Below are positions 1 through 7,155 of a stretch of DNA of 64,000 nucleotides, one piece after another; position 1 is the stretch's first letter; each line of letters begins with the position of its first letter. The position numbers were made by a program, and so were the translations under genes. The notes beneath the pieces are model-generated. The model saw only the letters and a list, made by a program, of their open reading frames with translations. It had not been told where the DNA came from and did no database searches. The DNA comes from Microbacterium sp. RURRCA19A (GTDB taxonomy: Bacteria > Actinomycetota > Actinomycetes > Actinomycetales > Microbacteriaceae): positions 62,001 through 126,000 of the forward strand of contig NZ_FTNQ01000005.1 in NCBI RefSeq assembly GCF_900156455.1. Direction: 5' to 3'.

Positions 1-283
1 GGCCCGGCAGACAGTCCACGTCGAGGAACACGAGAAGTTCCGCACCCTCCGCGATCGCGGCCGCGGCCGCGGCGTTGCGGCCCGCGCCCACGCGGAGTCC
101 GTGCGGCCCGGGCGGCACGTGCAGCGTGCGGACGTCGGCATCCCGGATGCCATCGGGCACCGCCGCGTCGAGGAAGACCTCCACCCGCGCGATGTCCGGC
201 GCGACCTCGGCGAGCACCGCGCGCTGGCGTTCCAGGTGTGCGCGGCGGGCGGCGGAGGCGACGGTGAGGACCGCGGTCCTCAC
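1..283 (-). CDS. Family 2 glycosyltransferase, N-terminal part (cut by window edge)
   Basis: This is the first 94 codons of a gene that continues beyond the left edge. The N-terminus starts with a hydrophobic strand (RTAVLTVASAARRAHL). The segment VGAGRNAAAAAA then LLVFLDVDCLPG looks like the GT-A fold of GT2 enzymes: the RN of the nucleotide-binding helix and an acidic DVD motif in the metal/UDP-sugar site. The start is a GTG whose last bases overlap the TGA of the upstream gene (GTGA), so it is translationally coupled as the last visible gene of a four-gene glycosyltransferase operon. GT2 enzymes use nucleotide-sugars at the cytoplasmic membrane face; the acceptor here is unknown. Confidence 0.8.
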   Translation of the reverse strand, partial: MRTAVLTVASAARRAHLERQRAVLAEVAPDIARVEVFLDAAVPDGIRDADVRTLHVPPGPHGLRVGAGRNAAAAAAIAEGAELLVFLDVDCLPG

Positions 284-1278
284 GGCAGCATCGCTTCGAC
301 GGCCTCGGCGGCGCGCTCGGCGGCACCGGCCACCTGCCACCGCGACCAGTCGGGAGTGTCCGTCGCGGCGGCCTCGACCAGCGCCGCGATCCCCTCCGCG
401 TCGACGTCCTCGGGGGCGACCCGGGCCAGGCCCCAGCGGTGCAGCGCGCACGCGGTGTGCCGCTGCTCCTCGAAGGGGCGGTCCTGCGCGACGACCACCG
501 CGCGCGCGTCGGCGGCGGCGAGGTCGGCGACGCTGTTCTGTCCGGCGGCGCTCACGACGACGGTGTGCGAGGTCAGCAACGGCCAGGGGTCGTCGATGCG
601 CGACGACGCGTCGTGACCGATCGCGCGCGTGCGCCAGCCCGCGGCCGACAGTCGGGCCTCGGCGTCGCGGCGCACGTCGTCGGCGAGGACGCGGCCGAGG
701 AACAGCACCGACCGCTCGGCATCCTCCTTCTCGGGGAGACGCCCGTCGTACCGGGAGATCCCGCCGGTCCACACCACCCGATCGGTCCGGGTCGCGAGTG
801 CGCCGGCGGGCACGGCGCCGTGCGCCCACGGGGCGAGGATGCGGTCGGCCAGGTCGTACGCGAGGGCGTGTGCGGCGTCGGTGCGTTCCCCGGGCTGCGT
901 GACCGCGAGCGTGCGCAGACCCAGCAGCCGCGCGAACGCCACGACCTCGGCGCTGACGTCGACGACGATCGCCCGGAGGTCGGCGGCATGCCCGGCGAGG
1001 AGGGCGAGGCGCGCACGATGCCCGGGATGGTCGTGCGGTGCCCAGTGCAGGGCGCCGCGGACGGTCGGATCGGCGGCGCGGGGGTCGAACACCGTGCCGT
1101 CGTCGTACTCGATCGCGTCGGCGTCGTCGGGGAGGACCGTCCATTCGACGCCGTCGTCGAGTCCCGCCGGGCGCGGCAACGACGAGAACGCACGCACCGT
1201 CTCGCGCAGGTGCGGCTGCACGGCGAGGAAACGGGCGACGTGCCCATATCCGTGGTGATGGACGTACCAGCCGATCAC
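280..1278 (-). CDS. MurG/GT28-like glycosyltransferase
   Basis: A 332-residue protein beginning with a GT-B-like first strand, VIGWYVHHHGYGHVARF. The HGYGH loop resembles the G-x-G-H loop of MurG/UGT-type enzymes that contacts the acceptor side. The C-terminal half has VVSAAGQNSVADLAA, a plausible nucleotide-sugar site, followed by a pattern typical of the family (RPFEEQRHTA). I chose the second of two adjacent GTG codons because it gives the GTGA overlap with the upstream stop seen throughout this operon; the other is three bases upstream. It probably adds a sugar to a surface polysaccharide or glycolipid. Family fold is fairly clear; donor and acceptor are not. Confidence 0.75.
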   Translation of the reverse strand: MIGWYVHHHGYGHVARFLAVQPHLRETVRAFSSLPRPAGLDDGVEWTVLPDDADAIEYDDGTVFDPRAADPTVRGALHWAPHDHPGHRARLALLAGHAADLRAIVVDVSAEVVAFARLLGLRTLAVTQPGERTDAAHALAYDLADRILAPWAHGAVPAGALATRTDRVVWTGGISRYDGRLPEKEDAERSVLFLGRVLADDVRRDAEARLSAAGWRTRAIGHDASSRIDDPWPLLTSHTVVVSAAGQNSVADLAAADARAVVVAQDRPFEEQRHTACALHRWGLARVAPEDVDAEGIAALVEAAATDTPDWSRWQVAGAAERAAEAVEAMLP

Positions 1279-2411
1279 CACGACACCGCCGGGACCTGAC
1301 GTTCCGTCGCCGGCTGCGCGGTGTGCATGAGCACCCGCTCGATGTCGCGGTACCGGCGGCTCAGGGCGTGTTCGCGCACTGCCGCGCGACGCGTCCACAC
1401 GCGGGTCAGCGGCTCGCGTCGCCCCTGCAGCGCGAGGTCGCGCGCGGCGTGGGCGAGGGCGGTGACATCGCCCGCCATGACCGCCGCCGTCCCCGGCATC
1501 CCGGCGAGGACCTCGGAGACCCCGCCGATGTCGAACGCCGCGACCGGGGTGCCGGTCGCGAGGGCCTCGGCGATGACGAGACCGAACGGTTCCTCCCACA
1601 TGGGGGTGACGAGCGCGACGGCCGAGGTGCCGACGAGGCGGCACAGGTCGGGCTGGTGCAGCGCGCCCACGTAGCGGGCGTTCCCGCCGAGGCGGGGCGC
1701 CACCTCCTGGTGGAAGTAGTCGACGTCGCCGATGCGTCCCGCGACCACGATCTCGGCGTCCACGGCCCGGGCGGCCTCGATGGCGAGGTGCGGTGCCTTC
1801 TCGGGGACGATGCGCCCCGACCACACCCACCGTGCACCGCCGGGGCCGCGCGTCCATCGGTCGGTGTCGATGCCGTTGGGGAACACGAACGCGTCGACGC
1901 CCTCGGACGACCACGCGCGCGCCGTGGCCTGGCTCACCGCGACGAAACGGTGCGCGCTGCCGCGGGCGTACGCGGCGGCGCGGAGCATCGGTTCGAGCGG
2001 CGGCGTGTGCAGGGTCGTCACGACGGGGATGCCGGCATCCCGGCTCCATCGGATCGGGGCGGGGTGGAGGCTGTGGTTGTCGATGACGTCGAAGCGGTGC
2101 CGCTCGTCGCGGAGACGCTCGAGCAGTGTCGCGTGCGCGGCTTCGGTCGCCGCGGCGTAGCCCTCGGGGTAGCCGGTATCGGAGGCGTCCTCCACACGCG
2201 ACCACGTCGGCGCGGGCAGAGCGAACTCGGGGGAGTCGTCGAGGAAGTCGGAGCCCTCCGCGGCGCACAGCGTGACCTCGTGGCCGCGGTCCCGCAACCA
2301 CCGGACCCGGTCCCACACGGTCGCCTCGAGACCCCCCGCGTGCGGCTGGCGGAGAGGGTAGCGCGACGGCGCCACGACCAGCACCCGCAACGGCTTCGGC
2401 GCGCGGGTCAT
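1275..2411 (-). CDS. GT4 family glycosyltransferase
   Basis: 378 residues with a GT-B fold. The N-terminal strand RVLVVAPSRYPLRQPHAGGLE has the glycine-rich acceptor loop. FPNGIDTDRW marks the start of the second domain, followed by WSGRIVPEKAPHLAIEAA, the usual GRxxxEKG-like donor-binding turn. EEPFGLVIAEALATGTPV is the E-x7-E motif of retaining GT4 enzymes. The ATG overlaps the TGA of the upstream gene (ATGA), and its own stop overlaps the next start, so it is one link of a tightly coupled operon. Likely role: transfer of a hexose or related sugar during surface glycan assembly. Confidence 0.85.
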   Translation of the reverse strand: MTRAPKPLRVLVVAPSRYPLRQPHAGGLEATVWDRVRWLRDRGHEVTLCAAEGSDFLDDSPEFALPAPTWSRVEDASDTGYPEGYAAATEAAHATLLERLRDERHRFDVIDNHSLHPAPIRWSRDAGIPVVTTLHTPPLEPMLRAAAYARGSAHRFVAVSQATARAWSSEGVDAFVFPNGIDTDRWTRGPGGARWVWSGRIVPEKAPHLAIEAARAVDAEIVVAGRIGDVDYFHQEVAPRLGGNARYVGALHQPDLCRLVGTSAVALVTPMWEEPFGLVIAEALATGTPVAAFDIGGVSEVLAGMPGTAAVMAGDVTALAHAARDLALQGRREPLTRVWTRRAAVREHALSRRYRDIERVLMHTAQPATERQVPAVSW

Positions 2412-3499
2412 GCCGCGTCCTCCGTCCGCATCGACCGGCGGTAGAGCGCCACATGGGCTCGACGGACCCGCTCGCGTTCGTCCACCCGCTCGATCCGGCG
2501 ACGCGCGACCTCGGCCCCCCGGGCGTCGGACCCGGCGATCGACCATCCGGAGGCCGTGGCATCCACGATCGCCCGCTCCAGCGACACCGGATCGCCCACG
2601 CGGAACGCGTGGAAGTCGGCGGGATGCTGCGCGGCGACATGGCCCACACGCGTGCCGATGACGGGGACGGCGAGGTCGTAGCAGAGCTCCGCCCACCCCG
2701 AGTGGGTGCCGTGCGAGTAGGGGAGCACGCAGGCGTCGAGGTCGGCGAGCCACCCGGCGAGGGCGTCGTCGTCGAGCCGCGCCGACCTCTCCACCCGCAC
2801 GCCCTCCGTCCCGTCGGCGAGGGCGACGATGGATGCCGCGGCCTCGATGTCGCGCACGTTCTCGTTCAGCCGCACCACCGCCTCGACGTCGGTGCCGCGG
2901 GCGCGCAGGTCGGCGACCGCGCGGACGAGGGTCGCCGTCGTCCCCACGCCGTCGATGTTGGGGCGGAGGTCGCGCAGGTGCACGCCGACGCGGGTCGCCG
3001 CGTGGGCGCGTCCGACGGGCAGGACCGCGCCGTCGACGAGTGTCGGATGCGGGATGACGTCGGGGGAGCGCCCGTAGTCGCGCTCGACCTCGGCCGCGGT
3101 CGGCGCGGTGAGCGTGATCACCTCGTCGGCTCCCGCGATGAGGACGGCCAGCGCCGCGCGGTGCGCGGCCTGGTCGGTCAGCTGCGGGTTCTCCAGGTCG
3201 TGCACGGTGTAGACCAGGCGGAGTCGCAGGCGGCGGACCGCATCCACCGTCGCCGAGAGTTCCGCAGCAGAGTACGACTCGCTGCCGAAGTGCACGTGGA
3301 CGACGTCGATCTCGTCGGCGTGGGCGTCGAGCCACTCCGGCAGCAGCACCTGCGGCGGCCACCACTGCCCCGGTGCCGCGCCCGGGGGCGGCGGGTCGGC
3401 GCGGAGGTCGACGGCGCGCTCGTCGGTCACGGCGCGGGTGTAGGGGTGCCCGGCGGGCACGGCGGCGACCCGGATCCGGCGAGGGGGTGCGGCGTCGAT
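2408..3499 (-). CDS. GT4-like glycosyltransferase with a possible ATC start codon
   Basis: About 363 residues, first gene of the left glycosyltransferase operon. The N-terminal strand RIRVAAVPAGHPYTRAV, then DVVHVHFGSES and YTVHDLENPQ, are typical of a GT-B donor/acceptor cleft. LDACVLPYSHGTHSGW replaces the usual E-x7-E region. No ATG, GTG or TTG lies in frame at a sensible position upstream of the first strand. An ATC at 3499-3497 has a near-perfect AGGAGG ribosome binding site (3512-3507) with a 7-nt spacer. The next in-frame GTG (3460-3458) would remove the first strand and has no ribosome binding site. I therefore place the start at ATC, unless the sequence has an error there. Divergent from the WcbI-like gene. 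Confidence 0.65.
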   Translation of the reverse strand: MDAAPPRRIRVAAVPAGHPYTRAVTDERAVDLRADPPPPGAAPGQWWPPQVLLPEWLDAHADEIDVVHVHFGSESYSAAELSATVDAVRRLRLRLVYTVHDLENPQLTDQAAHRAALAVLIAGADEVITLTAPTAAEVERDYGRSPDVIPHPTLVDGAVLPVGRAHAATRVGVHLRDLRPNIDGVGTTATLVRAVADLRARGTDVEAVVRLNENVRDIEAAASIVALADGTEGVRVERSARLDDDALAGWLADLDACVLPYSHGTHSGWAELCYDLAVPVIGTRVGHVAAQHPADFHAFRVGDPVSLERAIVDATASGWSIAGSDARGAEVARRRIERVDERERVRRAHVALYRRSMRTEDAA

Positions 3500-3506
3500 C
3501 GGGGGT

Positions 3507-3512
3507 CCTCCT
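3507..3512 (-). promoter_or_regulatory. Shine-Dalgarno AGGAGG for the gene starting at 3499
   Basis: On the minus strand AGGAGG is followed by seven bases and then ATC. It is one of the strongest ribosome binding sites in the window and is what argues for the unusual start codon. Confidence 0.6.
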
Positions 3513-3598
3513 GGGCTACGACGGTCGTGGCGCGTATCGCATCGACAGGCCGGTCGCAAGGCAACGGGACCGTTGCGAGGGCGACGGCACCGACGGCG

Positions 3599-3604
3599 TA
3601 CGTT
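3599..3604 (+). promoter_or_regulatory. -10 element TACGTT of a leaderless promoter
   Basis: TACGTT fits the actinobacterial -10 pattern TANNNT and lies exactly 6 bp before the ATG at 3611, so transcription should start at or next to the start codon. No Shine-Dalgarno sequence is present. Confidence 0.5.
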
Positions 3605-3610
3605 CACATC

Positions 3611-4549
3611 ATGCGTGGCAGTGAGAGCGGCTCCGAGAGCCTTGCGGACGAGGATGCGGCGGTGATAGCGCGGCGCCGCCACTACGCCGCGTTCTTCGGC
3701 GATGAGCCGGCGCCGGAGGGGTACGGCGTCGTGGTCGGCAACTGCCAGGCCGAGTCGATCCGACTCGTCGTCTCGAACGACACCCACCCCGGGGTGCGGG
3801 TGCCCGCCGTGCACGAGATGGATGCCGCCGACGCGGAACGCCTGCACCGGCTACTGGCGGGCGCGTCGTTCCTCGTCGTGCAGCCCATCCGCGACGACTA
3901 TCGCGGGCTGCCGCTCGGCACCGCGCAGGTGCGCGCGGCGCTGCCCGCCGGGGCCCGCACGGTCACGGTCCCCTCGCTCCGCTTCGGCGGCCTGCACCCG
4001 TTCCAGGCCGCTATCCGGGTCCCCGGCGTCGACGAGGACCCGCCGCTCGTGGCGTACCACGACGTCCGGGTGCTCGCCGAGGCCGCCGGGCTGCCGGTGG
4101 CGCGCGCCCTCTCGCCGGCCGCGGTGCGCGCGGTGGCCGAGGACTCCCTCGCGGAGCTGCGTCGCCGCGAGGACCTGGGCGTGGACGTCGTGGCATCCGA
4201 TCTCTACACCCCGGTGGTGGCCGACCTCGCCCGCACGGTCAACCACCCCGGCAACGCCGTGTTCCTGCCGATGGGCGAGCGGATCGTCGCAGCCCTCGGC
4301 GCGCCCGGTACGGCGGTCGACCCCGGGCGCCCGATCCTCGCCGGCGTGCAGGCGCCGCTCGAACCGTGGGTCGTCGAGGCGTGGGACCTGGATGCCGAGC
4401 CCCGCCGCGACTGGATCGTCGCGGGTGAGCGGCTCGACGCGGACACCGTCGCCGAGGCGCACCGTCGCTGGTACGTCGAGCACCCCGCCTTCGTCAGCGC
4501 GGCCGTCGAACGCCTCGCCCCGCTCCTGCGCCGGTGGCGCACCGCATGA
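3611..4549 (+). CDS. WcbI-family polysaccharide biosynthesis protein (putative acetyltransferase)
   Basis: 312 residues. Residues 40-50 read VVVGNCQAESI, the GNCQ signature of the WcbI family, whose founding member is a capsule-biosynthesis protein with an SGNH-like fold thought to act in acetyl/acyl transfer. FLVVQPIRDDYRGLPLGT and a later GNAVFLPMGERIV are also family-like. The ATG is supported by a leaderless-type -10 box 6 bp upstream. The stop overlaps the next ATG (ATGA), coupling it to the two-domain glycosyltransferase. In context it could modify a surface glycan; the reaction in this organism is inferred. Confidence 0.75.
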   Translation: MRGSESGSESLADEDAAVIARRRHYAAFFGDEPAPEGYGVVVGNCQAESIRLVVSNDTHPGVRVPAVHEMDAADAERLHRLLAGASFLVVQPIRDDYRGLPLGTAQVRAALPAGARTVTVPSLRFGGLHPFQAAIRVPGVDEDPPLVAYHDVRVLAEAAGLPVARALSPAAVRAVAEDSLAELRRREDLGVDVVASDLYTPVVADLARTVNHPGNAVFLPMGERIVAALGAPGTAVDPGRPILAGVQAPLEPWVVEAWDLDAEPRRDWIVAGERLDADTVAEAHRRWYVEHPAFVSAAVERLAPLLRRWRTA

Positions 4550-6963
4550 GCATCCGCCCCGTTCTGCTCGCACCCTCGGGCCCGCACGGCGTCGCCGCCT
4601 ACGCGCGGGCGCTGGCGGAGGAGGTCCGGACCCTGGACGCGCGGATCCGCGTGACGGACGATCCGGATGCCACCGATCCCGGCACCCCGATGCACGTCCA
4701 CGTCACGGAGCGCCTGTGGGGGCCCTCGCCCGAGGAGGCGACCGAACGGCTCACGGTTCTGGCCCGGCGGCATCCGCTCACCGTCACCCTCCACGACGTG
4801 CCGCAGGCCTCGGACGGAGAACGCAACCGTCCGCGCCGCCGCGCCTTCTACGCCGCCGTGACGCGCGCCGCGCACGCCGTCGCGGTCAACAGTGCGCACG
4901 AGCGCGCGCTGCTCGCCGAGGAGGGCGTGTGGGACGGGGACGTCGAGGTCCTCCCGCTGCCGGTGCCGGCCGCCCCCGTGGGGTCGCGGCCGCGGCCCGA
5001 CGGCACCGTCGGCGTCCTGGGCTACTTCTATCCCGGCAAGGGGCACGACGAGGCGCTCGCCGCCGCCGTGGCCGCCGGCGTCGACCGGCTCACGATCCTC
5101 GGACGGGCGTCCGACGGGCATGCCGCCGACCTCGACGCGTTCGTCCGCCGCGCCGCCGCCACGGGCGTCGCCGTGGAGGTGACCGGCTGGCTCGACGACG
5201 CCGAGATGGCCGCCCGCGCCCGCGCGGTGTCGGTCCCCGTGATCGCGCACCAGCACGTGTCGGCGTCCGCGTCGCTGACGTCGTGGATCGGCTGGGGGCG
5301 TCGGCCCGTCGCCGTCCGCAACCGCTACGTCGACGAGATGGCCGCGCTCCGGCCCGGCACCCTGCTCCCCGTCGAGCTGCCCGCGCTTTCGGCGCTCGTG
5401 CGCGCGGCGGCGGAGGATCCGGATGCCACCTGGCACGGCATCCATCCCGTCCCCGTCGGTCCCGCCGATGTCGCCCGCGCCTACCTGGCGTGGTGGGCGC
5501 GCGTGCCCGCGCCCGGCGCCGCTGAGCCCGGCGCCGCGGAGCCCGGCGCCGCCGCGCCCGCGCCCGCCGCCGCGCCCGCGCCCGCCGCCGCGCCCGCGCT
5601 CGAGTGTCCAAGACACGCCGATGCGCCCCACCCCGATACGGCGTGTCCTGGACACTCGACGCCGCAGGACGCTGCCTGGGTCGTCGGGAACCGCTGGGAC
5701 CTCGTCGCGGGGCGCGAGCCCGAACCGCCGCGGGTGAGCGTGATCGTCACGCATTACGACCAGCCCGCGGAACTCGCCCGCACGCTCGCGGCCCTCGCCC
5801 GCCAGGACCACCTGGCCGATCGCCTCGAGATCGTCGTCGCCGACGACGGTTCGCCGGAGACCCCCGTCGTGCCCGACGGCGTGCGGCTCGTGCGCCAGGA
5901 CGATCGCGGTTTCCGGGTGTCGGCCGCCCGCAACCTCGGCGTGGCGGCGAGCACGGGCGACGTCCTGTGCTTCCTGGATGCCGACACGACCCCCGAACCC
6001 GGATACGTCCGCGCCCTCACGCGCCTGCCCGCGCTGCTGCCCGAGGCCGTGACGGTGGGACGGCGCCGGCACGCCGATCTGACCGGGCTCGGACCCGACG
6101 TGCCGGTCGCCGAGGCCGGACCGGAGCGGGAACTGCCCGAACCCGCGTGGTTGCGCGAGGAGTACGCGCGCACCGAGAACCTGCTGCGGGCCGACGACCG
6201 TGCGTACCGGTTCGTGATCGGGGCGGTGTCGGCCTGCTCGCGGCGGCTCTTCGAGGAGCTCGGCGGCTTCGACGAGTCGTTCACCGCGTACGGCGGCGAG
6301 GACTGGGAGTGGGCGCACAGGGCCTGGCAGGCCGGCGCCGTCCTGGCCCACGTTCCCGAGGCCGTGGCCTGGCACGACGGGCCGGACTGGTCCGGTCGCG
6401 ACGTGGACCGCGTCCGCGAGGGCAACCGGCAGACGCTGCGGCTGGCATCCGACATCCCGGTCGCCGGTTCGTCCGGGCGCGGACTGCTCCCCGCGATGCC
6501 CGACCTCGTCGTGCACCTCGCCGGTGAACATTCCGAGGCCGCGGTGTTCGTGTGCGTGGATGCCGTGCTCGCTGCGTTCCCGCGGGCGACGGTGGTTCTC
6601 GACGCGCCGCCGCCGGCCGCGGCGTTCGACGCCGACCCTCGCGTGCGCTCGGGTGCGGTGCCGGATGCGCGGGTGATCTGGCGCCTCGACCGACCGGTGC
6701 TCCTCGACGGCGTGGACACGTTCGCCGAGCGACTCGCCGCCCTCGGCCAGACCGAGGAGGGGCGGCTCCGGGTGCGCGCCGCCGACGGCACGGCCGTCGG
6801 CACCGCCGTCGCGCGCCGCGCCCGCCGTCGCGCCGACCGGTGGGGCGCGGAGGTCGGCTTCACGACGGGCGAGATCGTGGCATCCGGTCTCCACGTCCTC
6901 CGCGACGAGCCGCATCTCGAAGCCTGGGTCGGCGGGTGGGGAGGCCTCGACCGCTTCGTGTGA
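4546..6963 (+). CDS. Two-domain glycosyltransferase (GT4-like + GT2)
   Basis: 805 residues in two parts. Residues 1 to about 325 form a GT-B/GT4-like domain (GPHGVAAYARAL, then GVLGYFYPGKGHDEAL). Residues about 396-805 contain a GT2 domain: RVSVIVTHYDQPAEL, VVADDGSPE near 432, LDADT near 477 and GGEDWEW near 583 (the general-base ED-W region). A low-complexity Ala/Pro/Gly linker joins them. Within the linker, residues about 352-372 are encoded by an in-frame copy of a palindromic intergenic repeat (5601-5659). The start is set by the ATGA overlap with the WcbI-like gene. Two activities in one chain suggest two consecutive sugar additions to one glycan. Confidence 0.85.
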   Translation: MSIRPVLLAPSGPHGVAAYARALAEEVRTLDARIRVTDDPDATDPGTPMHVHVTERLWGPSPEEATERLTVLARRHPLTVTLHDVPQASDGERNRPRRRAFYAAVTRAAHAVAVNSAHERALLAEEGVWDGDVEVLPLPVPAAPVGSRPRPDGTVGVLGYFYPGKGHDEALAAAVAAGVDRLTILGRASDGHAADLDAFVRRAAATGVAVEVTGWLDDAEMAARARAVSVPVIAHQHVSASASLTSWIGWGRRPVAVRNRYVDEMAALRPGTLLPVELPALSALVRAAAEDPDATWHGIHPVPVGPADVARAYLAWWARVPAPGAAEPGAAEPGAAAPAPAAAPAPAAAPALECPRHADAPHPDTACPGHSTPQDAAWVVGNRWDLVAGREPEPPRVSVIVTHYDQPAELARTLAALARQDHLADRLEIVVADDGSPETPVVPDGVRLVRQDDRGFRVSAARNLGVAASTGDVLCFLDADTTPEPGYVRALTRLPALLPEAVTVGRRRHADLTGLGPDVPVAEAGPERELPEPAWLREEYARTENLLRADDRAYRFVIGAVSACSRRLFEELGGFDESFTAYGGEDWEWAHRAWQAGAVLAHVPEAVAWHDGPDWSGRDVDRVREGNRQTLRLASDIPVAGSSGRGLLPAMPDLVVHLAGEHSEAAVFVCVDAVLAAFPRATVVLDAPPPAAAFDADPRVRSGAVPDARVIWRLDRPVLLDGVDTFAERLAALGQTEEGRLRVRAADGTAVGTAVARRARRRADRWGAEVGFTTGEIVASGLHVLRDEPHLEAWVGGWGGLDRFV
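5601..5659. repeat. Palindromic repeat family B, copy 1 (inside a CDS)
   Basis: Left arm CGAGTGTCCAAGACACGCCG and right arm with GGCGTGTCCTGGACACTCG are inverted copies about 20 bp long. Each arm also contains its own small palindrome (GTGTC-CAA-GACAC; GTGTC-CTG-GACAC). The same element occurs at 25617, 27949, 54781 and 54872, there between genes. Here it is read in frame as the linker of a two-domain glycosyltransferase. Confidence 0.9.
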
Positions 6964-6986
6964 GGTCCCGCCGCGCGACTGTCATG

Positions 6987-7057
6987 CGCGATAAACGGCA
7001 TCCACGACGAGACACGTCGCGTCGTGCCGTGTCTCGCCGCCGATGCCGTTTCTCGGC
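6987..7057. repeat. Palindromic repeat family A, copy 1
   Basis: Outer arms GATAAACGGCATC (6990-7002) and GATGCCGTTTCTC (7042-7054) are inverted copies with one mismatch. An inner pair GAGACACG / CGTGTCTC nests between them. It lies between the glycosyltransferase and the ABC-F gene; related copies are at 8865 and 24983. Confidence 0.85.
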
Positions 7058-7143
7058 GAACAGCGCGCAGCGGCCCGATGCGGGGGGACCCGCGGCGGCC
7101 CGACGCCCCCGAGCGCGGGCACCGCGCGGCGCCGCGGCCCTGG

Positions 7144-7149
7144 GAGAAT
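7144..7149 (+). promoter_or_regulatory. -10 element GAGAAT of a leaderless promoter
   Basis: GAGAAT lies 6 bp before the ATG at 7156, the same spacing as the TANNNT boxes elsewhere in the window. It would give a leaderless mRNA for the ABC-F gene. Confidence 0.4.
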
Positions 7150-7155
7150 CGGGGG

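Noticed and set aside
4204..6915. Very long antisense open frames (for example about 900 codons opposite the two-domain glycosyltransferase)
   Set aside because: High GC leaves few stop codons on the other strand. These frames have low-complexity Arg/Ala/Pro composition, no recognisable domain and lie entirely opposite well-supported genes.
6987..7057. Family A palindrome as a tRNA-like or IS end
   Set aside because: No clover-leaf, no transposase gene and no target-site duplication could be recognised.
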